From positions 1 to 40,084 of the forward strand of contig BBFE01000040.1 of the NCBI GenBank assembly GCA_001313085.1: a DNA stretch of 40,084 bases. Direction: 5' to 3'. Position numbers and translations under genes: made by a program. This document shows, piece by piece, positions 17,843-28,474 of the stretch (the first letter of the stretch is position 1; each line of letters opens with the position of its first letter). Source of the DNA: Paenibacillus sp. JCM 18996 (GTDB lineage: Bacteria; Bacillota; Bacilli; Paenibacillales; NBRC-103111). Under the pieces are notes generated by a model. It did not search any database, had not been told where the DNA came from, and saw only the letters and a list, made by a program, of their open reading frames with translations.

Positions 17843-19189
17843 ATGCCACAATCGATCACTGTCGTCGGCACCGGCTATGTCGGGCTTGTATCGGGAACCT
17901 GTTTTGCCGAAATCGGGCATAAGGTTATCTGCGTGGACCGCGATGCGGCCAAGATCGAGATGCTGAGGAAGGCGCAGATCCCGATTTACGAGCCCGGTTT
18001 GAAGGAAATGGTGGCTCCGCTTTTGCAAACGGGAAGGTTAAGCTTTACCACTTGTCTGGAAGAAGCGGTGGCCGCCTCGGACATTATTTTCATTGCCGTG
18101 GGCACCCCTGCGCTTGCAAACGGGGATGCGGACCTTAGCCAGGTGGAAGGAGCGGTCAAACAGATCGCCATTAGTATGAACGGGCCCAAAGTGATCGTCA
18201 TGAAGAGCACTGTGCCCGTAGGCACCAACAAACAGGCGGAGCAGTGGATGCGGGAGCGATGCCCGTGACTTTTCCTTTCAGCATCGTGTCCAATCCCGAA
18301 TTTCTAAGGGAGGGCTCGGCGGTGCGGGACACTTTTCATATGGATCGTGTCGTGATAGGGGCCAGAGAAAGCGAGGCCGCCGCCGTCATCGCAACGCTGC
18401 ATGAACCCTTCGGTCCCAGGTGCTGCACACCGACCCTGAAAGCGCCGAATTGATCAAATACGCCTCGAACGCTTTTTTTGGCGGCGAAAATATCGTTTGT
18501 GAATGAAATGGCGAATGTTTGCGAAAGAGTCGGGGCGGATATCGGTCTGGTAGCGAAAGGAATGGGTCTGGACCGGCGCATCGGCAGCGCCTTTCTGGGC
18601 GCGGGCATCGGCTACGGAGGTTCGTGCTTTCCCAAAGATACGGCAGCCCAGCTAAGGATCGCCCAGAACGTCGATTACGACTTCAAAATCTTGCGCTCGG
18701 TGATCGAAGTCAACCGCCTGCAGAGGGAACGTTTTGCGGAGAAAATTATAACGGCCCTTGGCGGTGAGGTGGAGGGGAAATGCATCGCGGTGATGGGCCT
18801 CGCTTTTAAACCGAACACCGACGATTTACGCGACGCTCCATCGCTAGACATCATTGAGATCCTGCAGCGCAAAGGCGCCCGCATCCGGGCTTACGATCCA
18901 GCCGCCTTGCATAGCGCCGTCAGTCTGCTTCCTGATATGGAACCATATGAAGATCCTTATGAGGCGCTCACTGATGCCGATGCGATGGTCATTGTAACGG
19001 AGTGGGACTCGGTCAAAGAACTGGATCTCGGCAGAGTGAAACGGCTTCTGAATCAGCCGTTGGTAATTGACGGGAGGAACTGCTACCCGGTAGACGATAT
19101 GCGCAAGGCGGGTTTCAGGTACATCTCGATCGGACGTGAAGAAGGGGTGCCGTTTTTTTCGAGACGATCCAGTAGCCGGGGGTAACTGA
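17843..19189 (+). CDS. ugd: UDP-glucose 6-dehydrogenase
   Basis: NAD-dependent oxidation of UDP-glucose to UDP-glucuronate (TuaD/Ugd family), using the product of galU 35 bases upstream. ATG 17843 with GAGGAGG. Rossmann start ITVVGTGYVGLVSGTCFAEI, then PIYEPGLKE, VGTP, STVPVGTN, SNPEFLREGSAV, and the catalytic Cys in GYGGSCFPKD; the C-terminal UDP-binding domain contains LAFKPNTDDLRDAPS. Breaks near 18264-18268, 18418-18422 and T7 18472-18478. A last T7 at 19153-19159 probably should be six, giving the end FFRDDPVAGGN at TGA 19187-19189 rather than TAA 19183-19185. Likely use: glucuronate-containing wall or capsule polymer. Confidence 0.9.
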
Positions 19190-19190
19190 A

Positions 19191-19243
19191 AAAAGGAGGC
19201 ATCTCATCCGCAGACAGATCTGCTTCCGAGACACCCTCCTTTT
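19191..19243. terminator. bidirectional terminator between ugd and rqcH
   Basis: AAAAGGAGG (19191-19199) pairs with CCTCCTTTT (19235-19243); inside, CAGATCTG adds a further stem. As runs flank the left side and Ts the right, it can serve both convergent genes. It begins immediately after the ugd stop. Confidence 0.65.
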
Positions 19244-19339
19244 GAAAAGCTTATGCTTTCTGCCGGCATGTAAGAGCTTGGCACTATATTTGAATAGACT
19301 CCGGTGTAAGTTTTCCTCCACAGTCTTCAAACGGGTTTG

Positions 19340-21130
19340 TTACTTTACGGCAACAGGCAGTTTCTTGATCAGGTCCGTATCCGGTGTGACGAACAGTGTT
19401 TTCTGATGGTCATAGATCACAAACCCGGGCTTCGCGCCGCCGGGTTTGCGGACATGGCGGATCAGGGTATAATCCACGGGTACCTGGCTTGACTCCCTTG
19501 CCTGGCTGTAGTAGGCCGCCAGAGTGGCGGCTTCCGTCAGCGTCCTGTCGCCGAAGGTTCCGCTGCGGATCACGACGTGCGAGCCTGGTATATCCTTCGT
19601 ATGCAGCCAGGTGTCGGACGGATGGGCAAGCCGGTTGGTGAGATACTCGTTCTGCGAGTTGTTTTTGCCGACATAGATCGGAACGCCTTCGCTGGAGGTA
19701 TAACAGGCTAAAGCCGGCTTGTCGGTTTTCTTTTTTTCTTTTTTGCCTTTTTTTGCTCCGGTCGCGGATGTATCCCTGTTCGACCAGCTCCTCGCGGATT
19801 TCTTCGATATCCGACAGGGAAGCGTGATGGAGCTGGGCCAGCAAATTATCCAGATATACGATCTCCTCGCTCGTTCTCTCCATCTGCTCCTGCACCACGG
19901 CCAGGCTGTTCTTCATTTTGGTATACTTTTTTTAAAATAGCGCTGGGCATTCTCCGACGGAGTAAGCAGCGGATCCAGCGTTATGCGGATCGTACCCTGC
20001 TGCTCGTCATAATAGTTGATGACCTGGATCTCTTTGTCGCCTTTGTGGACGGCGTGAATCGAGGCGGTCAGCAGCTCCCCCAGAATGCGGAATTGATCCG
20101 CTCCCTTCGCGTCCTGCAGCGTTTCTTGCAGTTTTTCCAGCTTTTTGATGTTCTTGTTTTTTCTCGTTCTGCAGAAAGCGGAGCAGGTCGGACACCCGCT
20201 GCTTCACGGTATCTCTCTCCGCTTTGTCCCCGTAATACTCCTCCAGGCATTCGCTCACCGAATGGAAAAAAAACGGAGCTGCCCTGCAGGTGAGCCAGTT
20301 CAATGACCGAGAAGAACGATTTGCCGGAGCCTTCCTGCTCGATTATCACCGGTTTATACTCGTGCCGGGAAACGGACTGCATCACCTCATGAAACGCAGA
20401 CCACAGCACTTCGGAATCGATCTCTTCTAAAAGTGCGTAAGCCGAATGCCCGCTGCGGTGCACGATTTCCCGGGCCGAGAGCGGACTGACGCCGCTGAAC
20501 CGCTGCACGATCCACTGCTCGGCTTTCAGGCCGGCCGCAGCGGCAGGGATATCTTCCGCTCCCGGGTCCGGCAGTTCTTTCGTTAAATCTTCAAAAGATC
20601 GACGGTCGATAGCGAGAGGGTTCGCTTTGTGCTGCTCCGGGGGGGGCGGTATAGCGCTTCCGGGCATAACAATCCGATACGTGCTGATAGCCGGAGTGAC
20701 GTGGTGGATTCCGTCCAGTATCGTGCCGGTGGCCGTATCGGTAAGGATCAGATTGCTGTGGCGTCCCATCAGCTCCATGATCAGTGTCTTCGAGCTGATA
20801 TCTCCGAGCTCGTCTCTCTGCCTGACCTGCAGGCGAATGATCCGCTCCAAGCCGTCCTGTTCCACTTTCTCGATCGTGCCGCCCTCGCAGTGCTTCCGCA
20901 GCAGCATGCAAAACATCGGAGCTTCCGAAGTTCATAAAGCTCATTTCCGTGAGGTGCATGCGGGGATAAGTCGGGTTTGCGGAAAGCAGCAGCTTCACAT
21001 TGCTTCCCTGGGCGCGGATCGCCATCACGATGTCATTCTCGGTGGGCTGATGTATTTTACCGATGCGTCCGCCGACGAGCATTTGCAGCTCATGTGCGAG
21101 CGCATGCAGGACAAGTCCGTCTAAAGCCAT
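19340..21130 (-). CDS. rqcH: NFACT-family ribosome quality control factor RqcH
   Basis: Homologue of eukaryotic Rqc2/NEMF (older name FbpA/YloA): binds stalled 50S subunits and adds C-terminal Ala tails to nascent chains. ATG 21128-21130 ([20 protein letters not shown]) is chosen with TGGAG 8 bases ahead. [26 protein letters not shown] and [16 protein letters not shown]; middle helices: [20 protein letters not shown] and [20 protein letters not shown] (coiled coils); [26 protein letters not shown] and GSHVVIRSG, ending [10 protein letters not shown]. At least four breaks, among them near 20915 ([11 protein letters not shown] should read with a [10 protein letters not shown] segment), A8 near 20266-20273, 20157-20162, T7 19929-19935 and T7 19746-19752. 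Confidence 0.9.
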
Positions 21131-21468
21131 AACTGACACTCCATTCCATTAATTGCCTTAGAAAAAAAATCCTAGCAATTTTCATAACCGCGCATTTCAT
21201 TATAATCCGCTCTTATCATGCCATAAGGAGAAGAGACACGTCAATTCGCCGGCAGAGAACGGGGTCTGACCACCGACTTGCGGCGGCGCAACGCATGCCG
21301 GGAGAACTGCGCGTCCGGAAGCTGTATTTTCGGGAGAGAGACAGGTTATAGGGATATTTTGCTGCTTGTCTGAATAAATTTACCCTAGTACAAGATGCTG
21401 CGGCTAACCCGGCGGAAGGAAGTTAGAGCAGCCTGGCGGTTTTAAAATCGTAGGGAGGGAAATATCAG
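21131..21468. promoter_or_regulatory. divergent leader between rqcH and the Ca2+-ATPase
   Basis: 338 bases without a gene. ATTATAAT at 21199-21206 reads as a -10 on both strands, but no strong -35 accompanies it. An A8 run lies at 21162-21169. For the ATPase, GTAGGGAGGGAAATATCAG supplies the ribosome site. The long leader (about 230 bases beyond the -10) could carry regulation; I compared it by eye with the yybP-ykoY riboswitch and saw no match. Confidence 0.3.
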
Positions 21469-24259
21469 ATGACACAGAAGAAGTGGTACCAAATGACCCC
21501 GGAAGAAGCGGCGGAAACGCAGCAGGTCAATCCCGAACGAGGGCTGGCGCAGGAAGAGGCCATACAGCGGCTGGAGCAGCGGGGCCGCAATGAGCTGACC
21601 GAGGGCGCCGCGGTGTCCCCGATCACGCTGTTTTTTTGAACCAGTTTAAAGATTTTATGGTATTGGTGCTTGTGCTTGCGACGTTAATCTCAGGACTTCT
21701 GGGTGAATATTTGGATGCGATAACGATTCTGGCCATTATAATAATGAACGGGCTGCTGGGCTTTGTGCAGGAATTTCGGGCGGAAAAAAATCTTTGCGGG
21801 CGCTCAAGGAGCTGTCCGCGCCTTCGGCCAAAGTATTGAGAGACGGCGAGGTAGAGTCGGTACAAGCCAAATTTCTCGTGCCAGGAGACATCGTTGTGCT
21901 TGAGAGCGGAGACCGCATCCCTGCCGATCTGCGGTTCCTCGAAACGAACGGCGTGTACATTGAAGAATCGGCGCTGACGGGAGAATCCGTGCCTGTAGGC
22001 AAATTCACCCGTCCGTTAAGCTATGAGGACATCCCGCTGGGAGATCAGAAAAAAAACCTCGCCTTTATGGGCACGATGATGACCCGGGGAACGGCCAAAG
22101 GAATTGTCGTGCGGACCGGTATGGAAACGGAAATGGGCAGAATCGCCGATCTTATCCAAAGCACGGAAACGATGGAAACTCCTTTGCAGCACCGGCTCGA
22201 GCAGCTGGGCAAAATTTTGATCGCCGTCGCTATTGGTCTTACTGTATTGGTCGTCCTCGCAGGAATACTGCACGGACAGCAGCCTTACGGCATGTTCCTT
22301 GCCGGCGTTTCCCTGGCGGTCGCTGCGATTCCGGAGGGGCTGCCGGCGATCGTGACGATTGCCTTGGCGCTGGGCGTGCAGCGGATGATCAAGCGGAGAG
22401 CGATCGTCAGAAAGCTGCCGTCCGTGGAAACCCTTGGCTGCGCTTCGGTCATCTGCTCGGACAAGACGGGCACACTCACGCAGAACAAAATGACCGTAAC
22501 TCATTTATGGATGGGCGGGCAAGTGCTTGAAGTCGGCGGAGACGGCTATGCGCCGTACGGAGAGATCAAATCCCGCGGCTTTCCGTGGACACCGGTGAGA
22601 ACGCTATGCTCAAAAAAAAGCTGCTGCAGGTTTCCGTCCTCTGCAACAATGCAACGCTGTATGAAGAGCAGCCCGCGGACGCCAAGAGGAAAAAAAAGAC
22701 CAAGGATGCGCCTGCCGCGGTCTGGAATATAAAAGGGGACCCGACGGAAGGAGCTTTGGTCGTGCTGGGGGCAAAAGCGGGAGTAACCCACAGCTCGCTT
22801 GAAGGGCATTACAAAAGGTCGGCGGAATTCCCGTTCGATTCGGAACGCAAAAGAATGTCCGTCATCGTAGATCATCCCGGAGGCCGCATGGTGTGCGCCA
22901 AGGGAGCGCCGGACGTGCTGCTGCAGCACTGCTCCTATGTATTGTGGGACAACAAAATCATTCCTTTTACCGCGACACTTAAGCAAAAGGTGATTGCGGC
23001 CAACGAAGGCATGGCGGCCAACGCGCTGCGCGTGCTCGGTCTTGCTTACAGGGACGTGCGTTCGATCGAAAGATGCGAGGATGAGTCCGACGCGGAGCAG
23101 GGGCTGGTCTTCATCGGCTTAACCGGGATGATTGATCCACCCCGCAAGGAAGTCCGCGAAGCGATAATGAAATGCCGCAAAGCCGGTATCAAGACGGTAA
23201 TGATTACCGGCGACCACCAAACCACGGCCGAAGCGATCGCCAAGCAGCTGGGCATGATTCCGTCCGGCGGTTTGACGAGGAACGGGCAGGAGCTGGCGGC
23301 GATGACGGACGACCAGCTTGACGCGAAGGTCGACGATATTTATGTGTACGCCCGCGTTTCTCCGGAGCACAAGCTCAGGATCGTCAAGTCGCTGCAGCGT
23401 AAAGGGCACATTGTCGCCATGACGGGCGACGGAGTGAACGACGCGCCGGCAATCAAAGCCGCCGATATCGGGATTGCGATGGGAATAAGCGGCACCGACG
23501 TGTCCAAGGAAGCCTCTTCGCTGATTTTGAGCGACGACAACTTCGCGACTATTGTGGCGGCGATCGAAGAGGGTCGGGGTATCTACGAAAACATCCGCAA
23601 ATTTATCCGCTACCTGCTGGCTTCCAATGTCGGCGAAATTATGACGATGTTCCTCGCCATGATGATGGGACTCCCGCTGCCGCTGGTGCCGATCCAGATT
23701 CTATGGGTCAACCTCGTGACGGACGGACTGCCCGCCATGGCTCTGGGCGTGGATCAGGCAGAGAAGGATTTGATGCAGCACAAACCGCGGGCAGCCAAAG
23801 AGAATATTTTTTGCCAGAAGGTTGGGGTGGAAAATCATCTCGCGCGGACTTCTCATCGGCATCTGCACTTTGGCGGCGTTCCTGTTTATCTACAGCGCCG
23901 ATTCGGAAAGTGCGGCAAATCTGATGAAGGCGCAGACGGTCGCTTTTGTAACCTTGGTCATGGCCCAGCTGATCCATGTGTTTGACTGCCGCAGCTCCCG
24001 CTCCATTTTTTTCACCGCAATCCGCTGCAGAACCGCTATCTCGTGTTTGCTGTAGTCTCGTCGCTGCTGCTGATGCTGCCGACGCTGTACTTGCCGCAGC
24101 TGCAGCCGATTTTCAAAACCGTTGCCCTGGGCTTTAAGGAGTGGCTGATCGTGCTGGTTTTTGCCGCTATTCCTACGTTCCTGATGGGGTTCGGCAGCCT
24201 GATGCATACGCCCAGGAAAAAAAACGACCAAATACAGCGCCAAGCCGCTGCTCAGATAA
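21469..24259 (+). CDS. yloB: P-type Ca2+-transporting ATPase (SERCA-like)
   Basis: Membrane P2A-type ATPase, probably exporting Ca2+. About 925 residues. N-domain start [40 protein letters not shown] (helix 1) after T7 21631-21637, where five Ts fit the family; actuator motif [26 protein letters not shown] with the transport-site PEGLP; phosphorylation motif [13 protein letters not shown]; nucleotide-binding KGAPDVLL; hinge [20 protein letters not shown]; helices [40 protein letters not shown]. Breaks also at 21785-21791 (A7), 22612-22619 (A8), 23806-23811 and T7 near 24006-24012. The end as written is 24300, but one A less in A8 (24218-24225) gives KPLLR at TAA 24257-24259, in front of the terminator; I prefer that. 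Confidence 0.92.
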
Positions 24260-24288
24260 TCCTTCCGCCGTTTTCAGGCGAAAATTTG

Positions 24289-24314
24289 CCGTCAGGATGA
24301 TATCCTGGCGGTTT
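24289..24314 (+). terminator. terminator after the ATPase
   Basis: CCGTCAGGAT (24289-24298) pairs with ATCCTGGCGG (24302-24311, one wobble), followed by TTT. Its position implies that the ATPase gene ends at 24259 and not at 24300. Confidence 0.6.
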
Positions 24315-24411
24315 GCCCATTTTGGATTGCTCAATAAATTTGCTCTAGGAATTCCGCCTTTTTTGCGTTATGATAAAGGTTAAAAAAAGTTTTCGAAGGT
24401 GCCGATCCAAT

Positions 24412-25245
24412 ATGAATTTTACGAAAATGCATGGGCTTGGAAATGATTTTATCGTTATTGCAGAGGAAAATAAGCTCCCGCACAGCGTGTCCGATCTGGC
24501 CTTGCGGTTGTGCAGCCGCAATTTTGGCGTGGGAGCGGACGGATTGGTCTATATTCTGCCGTCCGGCAGGGCGGATTTCATGATGCGCATTATTAACGCC
24601 GACGGCTCCGAAGCGGAGCAGTGCGGGAACGCGATTCGTTGTGCGGCCAAATATATATATGATCATGGGATGTCCGATAAGACGGAGCTGAAGATTGAAA
24701 CGATCGGGGCGGGAGTGCAGCCTGTGCAGCTGACCTTGCAGGAAGGAAAAGCGGTGAAGGTCCGGGTGGATATGGGGGAGCCGGTGCTGAAAGGCACGGA
24801 AGTCCCTACGACGGTAGATGCCGAGCCGGTTCTGAATCATCCTGTGGAGGCGGACGGACGCGAGTTTGCTTTTACGGCCGTATCGATGGGGAATCCGCAC
24901 TGCGTCATTTTTTTGTTGATGATGCGGTCAGCTTTGATCTTCATACTTGGGGTCCAATGCTGGAACGGCACCCGCTGTTCCCGCGAAAAAACGAATGTTG
25001 AATTCACCACGGTCCGATCCCGCAGCCATTTGGATATGAGAGTGTGGGAGAGGGGGGCCGGCCCGACGCTCGCTTGCGGGACGGGAGCCTGCGCCGCCCT
25101 GGTCGCTTCCGTGCTGCACGGACTGACCGACCGTAAGGCAACCGTCTCTTTAAAAGGCGGCGATCTGCTGATTGAGTGGAACGAGACGGACAATCGCGTG
25201 TACATGACAGGGCCTGCCGAAGAGGTGTTCAGGGGAAGCTTGTGA
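24412..25245 (+). CDS. dapF: diaminopimelate epimerase
   Basis: Converts LL- to meso-diaminopimelate for lysine and peptidoglycan. ATG 24412 starts MNFTKMHGLGNDFIVIAEEN. Both catalytic cysteines are present: GSEAEQCGNAIRC (about residue 71) and LACGTGACA (about 222). The frame is open throughout, but residues about 167-192 (IFLLMMRSALIFILGVQCWN and following) do not look like DapF. Removing two Ts from T7 (24908-24914) and one A from A6 (24986-24991) gives the expected VDDAVSFDLHTWGPMLERHP. The two errors cancel, so the ORF seems intact while 26 residues are wrong. AAGGTG ribosome site is 10 bases upstream. Confidence 0.9.
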   Translation: MNFTKMHGLGNDFIVIAEENKLPHSVSDLALRLCSRNFGVGADGLVYILPSGRADFMMRIINADGSEAEQCGNAIRCAAKYIYDHGMSDKTELKIETIGAGVQPVQLTLQEGKAVKVRVDMGEPVLKGTEVPTTVDAEPVLNHPVEADGREFAFTAVSMGNPHCVIFLLMMRSALIFILGVQCWNGTRCSREKTNVEFTTVRSRSHLDMRVWERGAGPTLACGTGACAALVASVLHGLTDRKATVSLKGGDLLIEWNETDNRVYMTGPAEEVFRGSL

Positions 25246-25266
25246 CAGTAAAAGGGGGAACGGGAG

Positions 25267-27154
25267 ATGAAACCGGATTTACGCGAGGCTTTGAAAACGA
25301 AGGTTCTTGTAGGCGACGGGGCGATGGGAACTTTTTTTTATACGGGATGGGATTTCCGGTCGGAATTTCGTATGAGGAAATGAATTTACTCAGGCCGGAC
25401 GTCATTATGGATGTCCACCGCCGTTATTATGAAGCGGGAGCCCGGCTGATCGAGACCAATACGTTCTCGGCCAACAGGGAGAAGCTGTCGAAGTTCGGAC
25501 TGGAAGGCGAAGTGGCCGCCATCAATAAGGCCGGAGTCGAGCTGGCCCGCAGGGCGGTCGGTCCGGACGCGTACGTGGTGGGAGCCGTAGGGCCGGTCAG
25601 GGACGGAAGAAAGAAGAACATCAGGACTTCCCAGGTGAAAGCGGACATGCAGGAGCAGATCCAGACGCTGCTTGAATGCGAAGTCGACGGTTTGCTGCTG
25701 GAGACGTTTTTTTTGATCTGGAAGAAATGATGCTCGCCCTTCAAATCATCCGCGGTCTCAGCGATGTGCCTGTCATCTGCCAGTTTGCGACCGAGGGGGG
25801 AGGCAACACCCAGGACGGCGTACCGCTGCAGGAGGCTTTTGCCAGGGTGCTGGAGGCTGGGGCGGATGTCGTCGGGTTCAACTGCCGAAGCGGCCCGAAC
25901 GGGATTTTGCGTTCCATGGAGAAGCTCCATTTTGACTTGGAGGTTCCTTTGTCCGCTTTTCCCAACGCGGGTATTCCCGATTATGTGGACGGCCGATATA
26001 AGTATATGGCCACGCCAGAGTATTTCGGAGATATGTCAATGAGCTTTGCGGATGCAGGGGCCAAAATTATCGGGGGCTGCTGCGGAACGACGCCTGACCA
26101 TATTGCGGCCATATCCAAGGCGCTGGACGGTTATGTCCCAAATCCCGGCAAGGAATCGGGGAGGAAGGGCACTTCCGCTGTGGCCGTTCATCAAGAACCG
26201 GTTAAAGTGCTTGAACCCGAAGTGCCTGCAGCGCCCAGCATCATAAAGCTTGTCAAACAAAGGCATACGGTCATTGTTGAGCTTGACCCTCCGAGAGATT
26301 TGGACATCGCCAAATTCATGGAAGGCTCCAAAGCTTTGAAGGAAGCGCACGTCGACGCGATCACGCTTGCCGATAACGCCGTCGCGGTGACCCGAAGCAG
26401 CAATATGGCGCTTGGCTACCTGATCAAGGAGCAGACCGGCGTAAGGCCTCTGGTCCATATTAACTGCAGGGACCGGAATTTGATCGGAACGCAGTCCCAT
26501 TTGATGGGCCTACATGCCATGGGCATCGACCATGTGCTGGCTGTCACCGGCGATCCTGCCCGTTTTGGCGACCTGCCCGGATCAAGCTCGGTGTACGACC
26601 TGACTTCTTTTGAAATTATCCGGATGATCAAGCAGATCAACGACGGTGTCGGTTTTTCCGGCAAAACGCTGAAGAAGAAGGGCAGCTTTGTGGTAGGAGC
26701 GGCTTTCAATCCCAATGTGAAGTATCTGGACAAGGCTGTCCAAAGGCTGGAGCGCAAAATCGAATCCGGGGCCGACTACATCATGACGCAGCCGGTTTAC
26801 GACCCCCGGTTGATCGAGAGGCTGCATGAGGCGACCAAGCATCTGGACATCCCGATTTTCATCGGCATTATGCCTCTTGCCAGCGGGCGCAACGCGGAGT
26901 TCCTGCATAACGAAATTCCCGGGATCCAATTGCCGGATGAGATCAGGCAGCGGATGTCCGGTCTGGAAGGCGAAGAGGGAAGACGGATGGGCGTGCAAAT
27001 TTCCGAGGAGCTTCTCGATACCGCGATGCAATATTTTAACGGGATCTATCTGATCACTCCCTTTCTGCTGTATGACATGAGCGTGCGGCTAACGCACTAC
27101 GTATGGGAGAAGTCCAGGCGGCTGGACTCGCACTTGTACCCTTTGCTAAAATGA
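25267..27154 (+). CDS. yitJ: bifunctional homocysteine S-methyltransferase / methylenetetrahydrofolate reductase
   Basis: N-terminal zinc-dependent homocysteine methyltransferase fused to a C-terminal MTHFR-type domain, as in B. subtilis YitJ; methionine and one-carbon metabolism. ATG 25267 lies 21 bases after dapF with GGGGGAACGGGAG. Domain 1: LVGDGAMGTFLYGMGFPVGI, Zn ligands Cys in GFNCRSGP and CysCys in GGCCGTTPDHI (about residues 205 and 272). Domain 2 from about 310: IVELDPPRDLDIAKFMEGSK, LVHINCRDRNLIGTQSHLMG, VLAVTGDPARFGDLPG, GADYIMTQPVYDP. Breaks are T8 at 25332-25339 and T8 at 25707-25714; six fits in both. No S-box riboswitch is possible in the short gap, so it is probably co-transcribed with dapF. 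Confidence 0.92.
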
Positions 27155-27185
27155 ATTACAATATGGTAATGGATGTGATCGATGC

Positions 27186-28064
27186 ATGATTCGCAGTATG
27201 ACCGGATTCGGACAAGCCGAGCATACCGCCGGAGGGTACAAGATCTACATCGAGCTTCGTTCCGTCAACCACCGGTACCTGGAGGCCGCGTTCCGGATGC
27301 CCCGCGAGTGGAGTTTCCTCGAGGACTCCTTGAAGAAGAGGATTCAAGCCTCCGTGAAGCGCGGACGGGTGGACGTCTTCATTACAATGGATCGTGAGAA
27401 TCCGGGCGGTGCGGAAGTGAATATCGATTGGTCCCTTGCCGACGGCTATGTGCGGGCTGCCGCACAGCTGAAACAACGTTATGCACTGTCTGACGACATT
27501 ACGCTGGCTAACCTTCTCTCCATTCCCGAATTGCTTATATTCGGAGAAACGGGGGATGACCGTACGGAAGAGGCAAGGGCGGGGTTGCTGGCCTGTCTTG
27601 GAGAAGCATTAGGGCATCTGGTCGGAATGAGGGAGCGGAAGGCGCCCATTTGCAATCTGAGCTTCTTAGCCGTATGGAAGTCCTGGAGAAGAATCATCCT
27701 CCCTGCAGCAAATGGCTGCCCAAGCTGTAACGGAATATGCGGAGAAGCTGAGGGGAAGAGTGCAAGAACTGCTGAGCGGGATTCCTGTCGACGACGACAG
27801 GCTGGCGATGGAAGTGATCCTTTTTGCGGACAAATCCAATGTTGACGAGGAGCTGACAAGGCTTGAAAGTCATTTCGAGCAATTTCGACGAATGCTGAAT
27901 TCGCCGGAGCCAGTGGGGCGGAAGCTGGATTTTCTGATCCAGGAAATGAACCGCGAAGTGAATACAGTCGCTCCAAAGCCAATCATGCGGGAATGGGCGC
28001 TTGCGTGGTACATATGAAAGCGGAGCTGGAAAAGATAAGGGAACAGGTACAGAATATAGAGTGA
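27186..28064 (+). CDS. yicC: YicC/YloC family endoribonuclease-like protein
   Basis: Cytoplasmic protein of the YicC family, reported as an endoribonuclease in E. coli. ATG 27186 gives the family N-terminus MIRSMTGFGQAE; GTG 27177 is an alternative. Middle: YIELRSVNHRYLEAAFRMPR, RIQASVKRGRVDVFITMDR, LLSIPELLIF. Break near 27636-27645 (GGAAGGCGCC region) with the true reading EGAHLQSELLSRMEVLEKNH, and near 27969 where one G appears missing, after which reading KANHAGMGACVVHMKAELEK reaches TGA 28062-28064 (EQVQNIE). The C-terminal signature FLIQEMNREVNT is intact. Start of the yicC-remA-gmk-rpoZ run. Confidence 0.88.
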
Positions 28065-28111
28065 CACCGGCTGCCGCAATCTCTGGGGATGCTCAGGATG
28101 AAGGTTGTTTT

Positions 28112-28199
28112 GCAAATATAATCATATGCGGCGCAAACTTAGCGGATGCTTACGTTGCAAGTTCGCATGGCAAATATAGTTATATTTTCGGCGCAAACT
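28112..28199 (+). repeat. pair of imperfect direct repeats ahead of remA
   Basis: GCAAATATAATCATATGCGG at 28112-28131 plus CGCAAACT, and GCAAATATAGTTATATTTTC at 28170-28189 plus GGCGCAAACT. The two copies start 58 bases apart and share their ends (GCAAATATA and CGGCGCAAACT). The second copy ends one base before the remA ribosome site (TTAGGAGG). RemA-type proteins bind repeated DNA sites, so self-regulation is a testable guess; they could also be promoter elements. Confidence 0.5.
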
Positions 28200-28215
28200 C
28201 TTAGGAGGAAACTCG

Positions 28216-28474
28216 ATGGCGATCAAACTCATTAATATAGGCTTCGGTAATATTGTATCGGCGAACCGCATCATCTCGATCGTAAGCGGAATCCGCTCCT
28301 ATCAAAAGGATCATCCAGGAGGCGCGCGACCGCCATATGCTGATCGATGCGACTTATGGCCGAAGAACCCGCGCCGTTATCATAACAGACAGCGACCACG
28401 TTATTTTATCGGCCGTGCAGCCTGAAACGGTGGCACATCGACTTTCCAATAAGGACGATGAACATGACGAGTAA
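28216..28474 (+). CDS. remA: extracellular matrix regulator RemA (DUF370)
   Basis: Small DNA-binding regulator of biofilm matrix genes in B. subtilis, about 86 residues. ATG 28216 with [28 protein letters not shown] reads directly; near 28290-28293 two Cs seem missing (AGCGG for AGCCCGG), after which [40 protein letters not shown] and [16 protein letters not shown] match the family, ending at TAA 28472-28474. It overlaps the gmk start by 11 bases. This break is a G/C loss, unlike the A/T run gains elsewhere. Confidence 0.88.

Noticed and set aside
21207..21468. Riboswitch ahead of the Ca2+-ATPase
   Set aside because: No recognisable yybP-ykoY or other conserved core was seen and no terminator/antiterminator pair is evident.
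25246..25266. S-box (SAM) riboswitch for yitJ
   Set aside because: The gap after dapF is only 21 bases, too short; the gene is read from an upstream promoter.
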